Assembly (NCBI RefSeq): GCF_041080655.1
Contig: NZ_CP163525.1
Location: 4,774,001 to 4,838,000, forward strand
DNA: 64,000 bases
Source: Streptomyces sp. CG4
GTDB lineage: Bacteria; Actinomycetota; Actinomycetes; Streptomycetales; Streptomycetaceae
Direction: 5' to 3'
Part shown: positions 35,663 to 43,800 of the stretch, in pieces
Position numbering within the stretch: the first letter of the stretch is position 1
Layout: each line of letters begins with the position of its first letter
The notes under the pieces: model-generated
What the model was told of the DNA's origin: nothing
Databases searched by the model: none
Seen by the model: only the letters and a program-made list of their open reading frames with translations
Made by a program: the position numbers and the translations under genes

Positions 35663-36787
35663 TCAGGCGAGCGTGGCCAGGGACTGCGGGCTGAAGGGGG
35701 TCAGCTCGTCGAGGCGGCCGTCACGGACCTTGGCGACCCATTCGGGGTCGCCCAGGAGAGCGCGTCCCACCGCGACGATGTCGAACTCCTCGCGCTCCAG
35801 TCGCTCCAGCACGCCGGCGATGCTCTCGGTGCCCGCACCGGTGCCTTCCGCGAACATCGTGACGTAGTCACTGTCGAGGCCCACCGAGCCGACGGTGATG
35901 ACCGGCTTGCCGGTGATCTTCTTCGTCCAGCCGGCCAGGGTGAGGTCGGACCCCTCGAACTCGGGGGTCCAAAAGCGCCGGGTCGAGCAGTGGAACGCGG
36001 TGACTCCGGCCTCGGTCAAGGGGGCGAGGAACCCTTCCAGTTCCCGCGGATCAGCGGCGAGCTTCACCCTGAAGTCGACCGTCTTCCACTGGGAAAAGCG
36101 CAGCACCACGGGGAATTCGGGCCTGACCCGGGCGCGTACGGCCTCGATGATCTCCACTGCGAACCGGGTGCGTGCTGCCAGGTCGCCGCCGTAGACGTCC
36201 GTACGCTGGTTGGTGCCCGCCCAGAAGAACTGGTCGATCAAGTAGCCGTGCGCGCCGTGCAGTTCGACCCCGTCGAAGCCAAGACGCTCGGCGTCCGCGG
36301 CGGCGGACGCGAATGCCTCGATGACATCGTCGATCTGCCGCTGGGTCATCGGCTCGGTGACCTGCTGCCCCGGAGTGACGAGCCCGGAGGGCCCGACCAG
36401 AGCGGTTCCGGGGCCCAGCGCCGCCTCACCGGCGAGCGGGTCGAGTCCCACGTGCCACAGCTGGGCGAATATCCTGCCGTCCTCGGCGTGTACCCGGCGG
36501 ACCACCTCGGCCCAGCCCGCGAGGGCCTTCTCGCCGTAGAAGTGCGGCACGGTGGGGTTGTACGTCGAACCCGGATGGTCGACGACGGCCCCCTCCGTGA
36601 TGATGAGACCGACACCGTGCCGGGCCCGGCGGGCATAGTACTCCACCACATCGGGTCCCGGAATTCCGTCGGGGGAGAAATTCCGGGTCATCGGGGCCAT
36701 GGCGAATCGGTTTTTGAGCCGCAACCCGCCGAGAGTGACGGATGTGAAGGCCGAATCCACGGAATAGCTGGGAGGCGCACTGGTCAT
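35663..36787 (-). CDS. NADH:flavin oxidoreductase, Old Yellow Enzyme family
   Basis: A 374-residue FMN-dependent TIM-barrel ene-reductase-like protein. Signature stretches: LKNRFAMAPMTR near 25, LWHVG near 110, ELHGAHGYLIDQF near 175 with the paired substrate-binding His residues, NQRTDVYGGDLAARTRF near 195, and the FMN-phosphate region VGRALLGDPEW near 340. OYEs reduce C=C bonds conjugated to carbonyls, or sometimes desaturate; an activated enone from module 4 or 5 would be a suitable substrate (inference). GAAGGGA precedes the ATG. It heads the unit with P450 and ferredoxin and lies just after a pair of TAGGGGG boxes. Confidence 0.9.
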   Translation of the reverse strand: MTSAPPSYSVDSAFTSVTLGGLRLKNRFAMAPMTRNFSPDGIPGPDVVEYYARRARHGVGLIITEGAVVDHPGSTYNPTVPHFYGEKALAGWAEVVRRVHAEDGRIFAQLWHVGLDPLAGEAALGPGTALVGPSGLVTPGQQVTEPMTQRQIDDVIEAFASAAADAERLGFDGVELHGAHGYLIDQFFWAGTNQRTDVYGGDLAARTRFAVEIIEAVRARVRPEFPVVLRFSQWKTVDFRVKLAADPRELEGFLAPLTEAGVTAFHCSTRRFWTPEFEGSDLTLAGWTKKITGKPVITVGSVGLDSDYVTMFAEGTGAGTESIAGVLERLEREEFDIVAVGRALLGDPEWVAKVRDGRLDELTPFSPQSLATLA

Positions 36788-36859
36788 GAATGAATTCCCT
36801 TCAGCACAGGCGTTCTTCCGATTGAATCCGTAAAGGGGTGGTTGCGGCTACGCGTTCCA

Positions 36860-36888
36860 CCCCCTAAACGGCGCAGCCGGTCCCCCTA
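36860..36888 (-). promoter_or_regulatory. Paired TAGGGGG boxes upstream of the OYE-P450-ferredoxin unit
   Basis: On the minus strand TAGGGGG occurs at 36882-36888 and 36860-36866, 22 bases apart. The first overlaps the TAG stop of the thioesterase. They lie about 75-100 bases before the OYE start and resemble the boxes at 33388-33415 and 56966-56982. The function as an activator site is inferred from recurrence. Confidence 0.5.
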
Positions 36889-37641
36889 TCTCCCGCGCAG
36901 GGCCGTCTCGATGAGAGTCATCACCGCCGGCGCATGGGAGTTGAGGAAGAAATGACCGCCCGCGAAGACCTCCAGGCCGAAAGCTCCGGTGGTATGCCGT
37001 CGCCAGGCCTGCGCCTCCTCGTTCGTGACGTGCGGATCCGCATCCCCGGTGAGGACCGTGACCGGGCAGGAGAGCGCGGAGCCGGGCGTGTACCGGTAGG
37101 TCTCCGCCGCCCGGTAGTCGGCGCGGATCGCCGGAAGGAGCATGCGCATGATGTCCTCGTCGCCGAGGACCTGTGCATCGGTTCCGCCGAGCCGCACGAT
37201 GTCGGCCATCAGCTCCGCGTCGCCCTTCAGGTGCACCTGCTCGTCCCGCACCGTCGAGGGTGCTCGTCGTCCGGAGGCGAACAGCGCCTGGAGCGTGACG
37301 CCTTCGCCCTCCAGACGCAGGGCGACCTCGAAGGCCAGGGTGGCCCCGAGGCTGTGCCCGAACAGGACCAGCGCACGGTCGCGCAGCGGCATCAGTTCCC
37401 GGGCCAGCGCGTCGGCGAGGGCCGGGACCGAGTCGATGCACGGCTCGTGGCGCCGGTCCTGGCGGCCCGGATACTGGACGGCCAGGACGTCCGCCACACA
37501 CGACAGCCGCCGGGACACCGGGAAGAAGTACGACGCCGATCCGCCTGCATGCGGCAGGCACACCAAGACCGGCGCTCCCTCGGGAGCGGCGTGGAAGCGC
37601 CGGAGCCAGGCACCGCTCTGCACGCTGGTGTCCGCGGTCAT
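36886..37641 (-). CDS. Type II thioesterase
   Basis: A 251-residue alpha/beta-hydrolase of the external (type II, editing) thioesterase family. Features: LVCLPHAGGSASYFFPVSRRL near 27, nucleophile elbow GHSLGATLAF near 95 (Ser), Asp in LTGDADPHV near 200 and His in GGHFFLN near 230. Such enzymes remove aberrant or prematurely decarboxylated acyl groups from ACPs; they do not usually release the final product. It starts one base after the stop of the luciferase-like gene (TGACATG), so it is translationally coupled. The macrolactam-forming thioesterase domain is expected on the last PKS, outside the window. Confidence 0.93.
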   Translation of the reverse strand: MTADTSVQSGAWLRRFHAAPEGAPVLVCLPHAGGSASYFFPVSRRLSCVADVLAVQYPGRQDRRHEPCIDSVPALADALARELMPLRDRALVLFGHSLGATLAFEVALRLEGEGVTLQALFASGRRAPSTVRDEQVHLKGDAELMADIVRLGGTDAQVLGDEDIMRMLLPAIRADYRAAETYRYTPGSALSCPVTVLTGDADPHVTNEEAQAWRRHTTGAFGLEVFAGGHFFLNSHAPAVMTLIETALRGR

Positions 37642-37642
37642 G

Positions 37643-38905
37643 TCAGGCCTTCAGCTCCGGTGCGATGAGGTAGTCGGTGATGTCCTCGGTGTGCTGCTCC
37701 CTGCGCCCCAGGGCGGCCTCGACGGCGGAGGCGAGCCGCTCGTGCCGGGCTTCGTCGACGGCGTCACGGTGCGGCGCGAACTGGGGGAGCACCTCGGAGC
37801 CGAAGAGTTCCAGCGATTCCATGATGTGCTCGTGGCGGTTCTTGCCGATCTGCACCGAGAAGATGATCTGGTCGACGCCGGCAGCCTCGTAACGCCGGAT
37901 CATGTCGGTGATCTGTTCGGGCGTGCCGATGCCGCGGCGCAGTGAGGTGATCTGTTCGAGCATGTTCTTGACGTCCTCGGACTGCTCCGCGTCGTCCCCG
38001 GTGGGTGCCACGGGTTCACGGACCAGACCGACGCTCGCGCGGTTCTTCTGGAATTCCTCCCACACGCTGGTGCGGCCCGGCTTGTGCTCACCGGAGATGT
38101 AGTAGTGCATCAGCGCGTACGAGAAGAAGTGGGCGCCGTCGAGGCCGCGGTCGAGGGCCGTCTCCTCGTCCTGGTGGCACATAAACGGCACGACGACCGA
38201 GAAGTTGGGGTTGACGGCCTGCCCGATCGGCACGCACTGCTCGGACTGGAGGATGTCGTAATAGGCGTCGACCCAGCTCTTGGCCTCTTCGGGGGAGACG
38301 AAGGAGAAGGAGAGCGCGCCCAGGCCAGCGCGGGCGGCGTCCTCGATGGTGGTACGCGCGGAGCAGGCGAGCCACAGCGGCGGGTGCGGGGTCTGCTTCG
38401 GCTTCGGCCGGAGATTGCGCGGGGGCACTTCGACGAACCGTCCCTTGTGGCCGACGAACGGCTCCTCGGTCATCAGGCGCGCGATGACCTTCAGCGATTC
38501 GGCCCACTCGTCCTTCTTGGTGGCCCGTTCCACGCCGAAGGCGGCCAGCTCCAGCTGCGAACTGCCGGCACCCGAACCGAACTCGACACGCCCGCCGGAG
38601 ATCAGGTCGAGCGTGGCGAGGCGCTCGGCGACCCGCACCGGGTGATTCACGGCCGAGGGGAGCTGGACGATGCCGTGTGCCAGGCGGATGTCGCGGGTGC
38701 GGGCGGCGGCCGCCCCGAGGAACACCTCGGGCGCTCCGGAGTGCGAGTACTCCTCCAGGAAGTGGTGTTCGGTGACCCAGGCGTAGTCCAGACCGAGCCG
38801 GTCGGCCAGTTCGATCTGTTCGAGGGATTCGTTGAACATCCGCTCTTCGCTGTCCTGCTGCCAGGGGCGCGGAAGCTGGTGGTGGTAGATGAGTCCAAAA
38901 CGCAT
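37643..38905 (-). CDS. Luciferase-like (LLM class) flavin-dependent monooxygenase
   Basis: A 420-residue bacterial-luciferase-family protein. Diagnostic stretches are LADRLGLDYAWVTEHHF near 36, LAHGIVQLPSAVNHPVRVAE near 75, LISGGRVEFGSGAG near 100 and PPLWLACSARTT near 175. The ATG at 38905 is chosen over the GTG at 38911 because AAGGAG then sits 5 bases upstream. LLM enzymes use FMNH2 supplied by a partner reductase; the adjacent flavin reductase gene fits this. Reactions known in the family include Baeyer-Villiger oxidation, hydroxylation and epoxidation; which applies here is not known. It lies between the flavin reductase and the type II thioesterase in the unit that also contains the discrete KS. 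Confidence 0.9.
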   Translation of the reverse strand: MRFGLIYHHQLPRPWQQDSEERMFNESLEQIELADRLGLDYAWVTEHHFLEEYSHSGAPEVFLGAAAARTRDIRLAHGIVQLPSAVNHPVRVAERLATLDLISGGRVEFGSGAGSSQLELAAFGVERATKKDEWAESLKVIARLMTEEPFVGHKGRFVEVPPRNLRPKPKQTPHPPLWLACSARTTIEDAARAGLGALSFSFVSPEEAKSWVDAYYDILQSEQCVPIGQAVNPNFSVVVPFMCHQDEETALDRGLDGAHFFSYALMHYYISGEHKPGRTSVWEEFQKNRASVGLVREPVAPTGDDAEQSEDVKNMLEQITSLRRGIGTPEQITDMIRRYEAAGVDQIIFSVQIGKNRHEHIMESLELFGSEVLPQFAPHRDAVDEARHERLASAVEAALGRREQHTEDITDYLIAPELKA

Positions 38906-38947
38906 GTCCACTCCTTGGGAGTCGGTGGTCGAAAAGGAATTGGTCGG

Positions 38948-39475
38948 TCAGGCCGCCGCCGGCCTGCGGAAGGCGGCGCGGTAGAACAGCAGCGGGTCGG
39001 CCTCGTGGTCTCCCGCCTCCAGGTGCAGCACCCGTCCGATCACCAGCCAGTGGTCACCGCCCGGATGCACCGCCTCCACGGCGCAGTCGATCCAGGCGAG
39101 CGAACCGGGCAGCGCGGGCGATCCGGTGGCCGGTGCGGGCGCCCAGTCCTGCCCGGCGAACTTGTCGGCCCCGCTCACCGCGAACGCGCGGCACACCTGC
39201 TGTTGCGCGGTGCTGAGCACGTTGACGCAGAAGGCCTTCGTCGGCGCGATCCGCGGCCAGGTACGCGAGGACCGGGAGACGGAGAAGGCCACCAGCGGAG
39301 GGTCGAGGGAGAGCGAGAAGAAGGACTGGCAGGTCAGCCCGACGGGCACGGTGGCGCCTTCGGCAAGTCCGGTGATGACGGTGACACCGCTGCAGAACCG
39401 GCCCAGTACCTGCCGGAACTGTGCGGGGTCGACGCGAGCTTCGTCGCGTGCGGCGGCCTCGGCGTGGGTGGTCAT
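38948..39475 (-). CDS. Flavin reductase (NADH:FMN oxidoreductase, HpaC/ActVB-like)
   Basis: A 175-residue flavin-reductase-like protein. Typical motifs: FRQVLGRFCSGVTVITG near 20, PVGLTCQSFFSLSLDPPLVAFSV near 45 and the C-terminal DHWLVIGRVLHLE near 145. It provides reduced FMN to two-component monooxygenases, most likely the luciferase-like enzyme encoded next. Its ATG overlaps the stop of the discrete KS gene (ATGA), so the KS and this reductase are translationally coupled. This rules out that the KS frame simply continued into an AT here. Confidence 0.92.
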   Translation of the reverse strand: MTTHAEAAARDEARVDPAQFRQVLGRFCSGVTVITGLAEGATVPVGLTCQSFFSLSLDPPLVAFSVSRSSRTWPRIAPTKAFCVNVLSTAQQQVCRAFAVSGADKFAGQDWAPAPATGSPALPGSLAWIDCAVEAVHPGGDHWLVIGRVLHLEAGDHEADPLLFYRAAFRRPAAA

Positions 39476-40836
39476 GCGGCAGCCGCCGTGTCTGCGGAGG
39501 ACGGCGCCTGTTCGAGGATCACGTGCGCGTTGGTGCCGCTGATACCGAACGAGGAGACACCTGCCCGGCGTGGGCGCCCGGTGTCCGGCCAGGGACGTTG
39601 CTCGGTCAGCAGCCGGACGGCGCCGGCTTCCCAGTCGACGTGCGGGGTCGGCTCGTCGACGTGCAGCGTCTTGGGCAGCACTCCCTCGCGCAGGGCGAGG
39701 ATCATCTTGATCAGCGAGGCGGCGCCGGCCGCGCCTTGGGTGTGCCCCAGATTCGACTTGACCGAGCCGAGCCACAGCGGGCGGTCCGCGGGCCGGTCCT
39801 GTCCGTACGTCGCAAGGAGTGCCTGTGCCTCGATCGGGTCGCCGAGCCGGGTGGCCGTGCCATGTCCGTCGACCGCGTCCACGTCCTGGTAGCGAAGACC
39901 CGCCTGCCCGAGCGCCTTGCGGATGACGCGCTGCTGCGCGGGCCCGTTGGGGGCGGTGATTCCGCTGGAGGCGCCGTCCTGGTTGAGCGCGGTGGCGCGG
40001 ATGACTGCGTGTATGCGGCGGCCGTTGCGGCGGGCGTCCGAGAGACGTTCGAGAAGCAGCATCGCGGTGCCTTCGCCCCAGCCGGTGCCGTCGGCGCTCG
40101 CCGCGTAGGACCGGCAGCGGCCGTCCCTGGACAGGCCTTTTTGCTGGGTGAAGTACTGGAACGTCTCGGGAGCGGCCATCACCGTGACCCCTCCGGCCAG
40201 CGCGAGGGCGCACTCGCGCTGACGCAGGGACCTGGCGGCCAGGTGAATCGCCACCAGCGAGGAGGAGCAGGCCGTGTCGACAGTGACCGCCGGCCCCTCC
40301 AGGCCGAGTGTGAAGGCGATCCGTCCGCTCACCAGGCTGCCGCCGGTGCTGGCCCCCTCGTACTCGTGGTACATGAGTCCGGCGAAGACCCCGGTGTCGC
40401 TGCCGTGCAGGGACAGCGGATCGATCCGGGCGTTCTCCAAGGTCTCCCATGCCGTTTCGAGCAGGAGACGCTGCTGCGGGTCCATCTCCTCGGCCTCGCG
40501 CGGCGAGATGCCGAACAGGTCGGCGTCGAACTCCGCGGCGTCATGCAGAAAGGCACCGCGGCGGGTGATCGACTTCTTGGGCCCGCCCTCAGGGTCGTAG
40601 AGCGCCTCCACGTCCCAGCCGCGGTCGGTGGGAAAGTCGGTGACGCCGTCGCGACCGTCGAGGAGCATCTGCCACAGGTCCTCGGGGGAATCGACCCCGC
40701 CGGAGAAGCGGCAGGCCATGCCGATGACGGCGAGCGGCTCGGCGGCCGCCCGTTCGAGCTCGTCCTTCTGCTTACGCAACCGTTCGTTTTCGATCATGGA
40801 GGCGCGCAGCGCATCCACTATCTGGTCGACTTCCAT
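39472..40836 (-). CDS. Discrete ketosynthase with N-terminal docking domain (probable KS of module 4)
   Basis: A 454-residue protein containing only a docking coil (VDQIVDALRASMIENERLRK, residues 3-22) and a KS. The catalytic set is complete: Cys in DTACSSS near 188, His in GHGTATRLGDP near 325 and His in SNLGHTQGAAG near 363. The sequence ends a few residues after GTNAHVILEQAP and lacks the KS-AT linker and AT that normally follow. The ATG at 40836 is preferred (GAGG 8 bases upstream, docking helix at the N-terminus); an ATG at 40863 would overlap PKS A by 17 bases. It starts 10 bases after the PKS A stop. PKS C, about 9 kb downstream, begins at exactly the missing linker, so the two together make a whole module. 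A role as a transfer-only KS (like KSX in polyether clusters) is an alternative. Confidence 0.9.
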   Translation of the reverse strand: MEVDQIVDALRASMIENERLRKQKDELERAAAEPLAVIGMACRFSGGVDSPEDLWQMLLDGRDGVTDFPTDRGWDVEALYDPEGGPKKSITRRGAFLHDAAEFDADLFGISPREAEEMDPQQRLLLETAWETLENARIDPLSLHGSDTGVFAGLMYHEYEGASTGGSLVSGRIAFTLGLEGPAVTVDTACSSSLVAIHLAARSLRQRECALALAGGVTVMAAPETFQYFTQQKGLSRDGRCRSYAASADGTGWGEGTAMLLLERLSDARRNGRRIHAVIRATALNQDGASSGITAPNGPAQQRVIRKALGQAGLRYQDVDAVDGHGTATRLGDPIEAQALLATYGQDRPADRPLWLGSVKSNLGHTQGAAGAASLIKMILALREGVLPKTLHVDEPTPHVDWEAGAVRLLTEQRPWPDTGRPRRAGVSSFGISGTNAHVILEQAPSSADTAAAA

Positions 40837-40846
40837 GGTGTCCGCC

Positions 40847-43800
40847 TCAGCCTTCGTCTCCATCGGAGGTGGCGGCGCCCAGTGCCGCCCGGACCAGGTC
40901 CTCCACCGCCATGTCCTTGAGGGCCCCTATGTCAGGCCTGCCGTCGTCCGCCACCGCTCCTGCCCCGGCCGGCCCCCCGGCCGGCTCCGGGCTCGGCGGC
41001 GCCAGTTCGTCCAGCAGGAACCGGGCCAGCGACTCGGCATTGGGGTAGTCGAACATCAACGTGGCAGGCAATCGGATGCCGCAGGCCTCGGCGAGGCTGT
41101 TGCGCAGTTCGATGGCGGCCAGTGAGTCAAGCCCCTGTTCGGTGAAGCCCCGCCGTACGTCGATCGCGGCGGGCTCGTCGTGCCGGACCTGTGCGACATG
41201 GACGCGTACGAGGTCCAGCACGGTACGCAGTCGGTCGGCCTCATCGAGCCCGGCCAAGGTCTCGGCCAGGCTCGGAGCGTGCTCCTCGGGCGCCTGCCCG
41301 GCCGGCGCGACCGGCCGCGCCGAAGCGTCCGTGTGCCGAGGGACGCTCGGCACGCCCACGATCTCGCGGAACAGGGCGGGCGGTTCCGCGGCCCGCAGGG
41401 TTTCGCGGTCCAGACGGAGAGGGGCGAGCAGCGCCTCATCGATGGTGAGGGCCTCGTCGAACAGCGCGAGGCCGTCACCCGGGTCCATGGCCGGGATGCC
41501 GAGCCGGCGCTGCCGCTCGACGACAGCGTCGCCGAGCGCGGCGGCCATGCCGTCGCCGGCCCACAGGTGCCAGGTCAGTGCCGTGGCGGGGAGCCCCTGG
41601 ACCCTGCGGTGCTGCGCGAGCGCGTTGAGGAACACATTGCCCGCGGCGTAGGAGGCCTGGCCGCCGTTGTCGAAGAAGCCCGTGGTGGAGGAGAACAGTA
41701 CGAAAGCCCTCAGGTCCAGGTCCCGGGTCAGCTCGTGCAGGTGCCAGGCCGCGTCGATCTTCGGCCGCAGGACGCCGTCCACCCGTTCGGCGGTCAGCGA
41801 GGTGACGAGACCGTCGTCGACGACGCCCGCGGCGTGCACGACACCGGTCAGGGGGTGCTCGGCGGGTATGGCGGCGATGAGTCCGGCCAGCGCGCCGCGG
41901 TCGGTCACGTCGCAGGCGGCGACGGTGACCTCGGCACCCATCCCGGTCAGATCCGCGCGGAGTGCGGCGGCGCCCGATGCCGCCGGACCGCGTCGGCCGG
42001 CCAGCACCAGGTGCCGTACCCCGTGTTCCGCCACCAGGTGCCGGGCCACCAGCGCGCCCAGACCGCCGGTACCACCGGTGATCAGCACCGTTCCGGTGCC
42101 GTCCCACGGCCGCGGGGCGTTGCCGACCTGCCGCACCGAGGCCAGCCGCTGAACGTGCGCCCGGCCCTCACGCAGTGCCAGCTCGCTCTCGCCGGTGGCG
42201 GCTGCGGCGGCGACCACTCGCGTGGAGGCCTCGGTGCCGTCGGTGTCCAGCAGGACGAACCGGCCGGGGTTCTCCGCCTGCGCGGCTCGGACCAGACCCC
42301 ACACCGGTGCCTGGGTGACGTCCGGATCCTCGTCGTCGCCGGCCGCGACCGCGCCGCGGGTGGCGATCACGAGCGCCGAGTCGTCGAACCTCGGTTCGCT
42401 GAGCCAGAGCCCGACCGCCGCGAGAACGTCGAGGACTGTGCCGCGTGCCGCCTCGCCCGCGTCGCCGCGGCCGGAACCGACCTGGAGCAGGACGTGCGGC
42501 GGGACGGTACCGCCGGTGGCGTCGCGCACCTCCTCGAACCGTGGCAGGGTCACACCGTCCGGGGTGAGCGCGAGGCCCTGTGCCCAGGTGAAGCGGAACA
42601 CCGAGGCCGCTTCCGCCGGCGTCGTGAGGGTCCCCGAGGTGGCGGGCCGGGAGGTCAGCCGCTCGACCGTGGCGACGGGCTGTCCGGTGGCATCCGCCAG
42701 CCGCAGCTCGGTGACGTTGCCGCCGAGCCTGCGCAGGTGGACGCGGAGGCCGGTGGCGCCGACCGCATGCAGCGAGACACCGCTCCAGACGAACGGCAGC
42801 ACGGTGGTGTCGGAGTCGTCCAGCAGGTCGACGTGGCTGGCCGCGTCGAGCAGCGCGGGGTGCAGCCCGAACCGGGCGGCCTCCGCCTGCACGGGCGACG
42901 CCGGCGCCACCTCGGCGAACACGTCCTCCCCACGCCGCCACGCCGCCGTCAGCCCCTGGAAGACGGGCCCGTAGCCGTATCCCCGCCCGGCGAGGTCCTC
43001 ATACGCGCCCGCCACCGCCAGTGGCTCGGCGCCGCTCGGAGGCCACTGCACCAGATCGAAGTCAGCCGCGGCCTTGTCCGATGCCACGGACCCGGACGCG
43101 TGCCGCACCCAGGCCCCGGCGGATCCCTCCTGCCGGGAGTGAACGCTCACCGGGCGCGTTCCGGAGGAGTCGGGTCCGCCCACGACCACCTGAATCTGGA
43201 CGCCGCCGTCCTCGGGCAGCACCAGGGGTGTCTCCATCGTCAGCTCCGCCAGCCGATCGCACCCGACCTCGTCGGCCGCCCGTAGGGCGAGTTCCACGAA
43301 CGCCGTGCCCGGCAGCAGCACCTCGCCCAGTACCACGTGATCGGCCAGCCACGAGCCGGCCGCCGTCAGCCGACCGGTCAGTACCGCGCCGCCGTCCGGC
43401 AGCGACAGAACCGCTCCGAGCAGCGGGTGTCCGGCGTCGGCGAGACCGAGACCGGCCGCGTCGGTCGCTTCGACCTGCTGTGGCGTGAGCCAGAAATGGC
43501 GCTTTTCGAAGGAGTACGGCGGCAGGTCGACCCGTCGCGAACCCGGGTACACGGCAGCCGGGTCGGGCCGCACGCCGAGCGCCTGCAGCCGGGCCAGGGC
43601 CGCGGTGACCTCGCGCGGCTCGGGCCGGTCGCGCCGCAGGGTGGCCACGAACTCGGCGTCCTGGGCGCACTGCTGCCCCATGGCGGTCAGCACCGCGTCC
43701 GGGCCCAGCTCGACGAACGTGCCGACTCCGGCGCTCTCCAGAGCCGTCACGGCCTCGGCGAAGCGGACGCTCTCCCGGACGTGACGGACCCAGTACTCCG

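Noticed and set aside
39472..40863. The discrete KS as a truncated or frameshifted remnant of a full module
   Set aside because: Its stop overlaps the ATG of the flavin reductase (ATGA), the catalytic Cys-His-His set is intact, and no AT-like sequence follows in any frame before the reductase gene.
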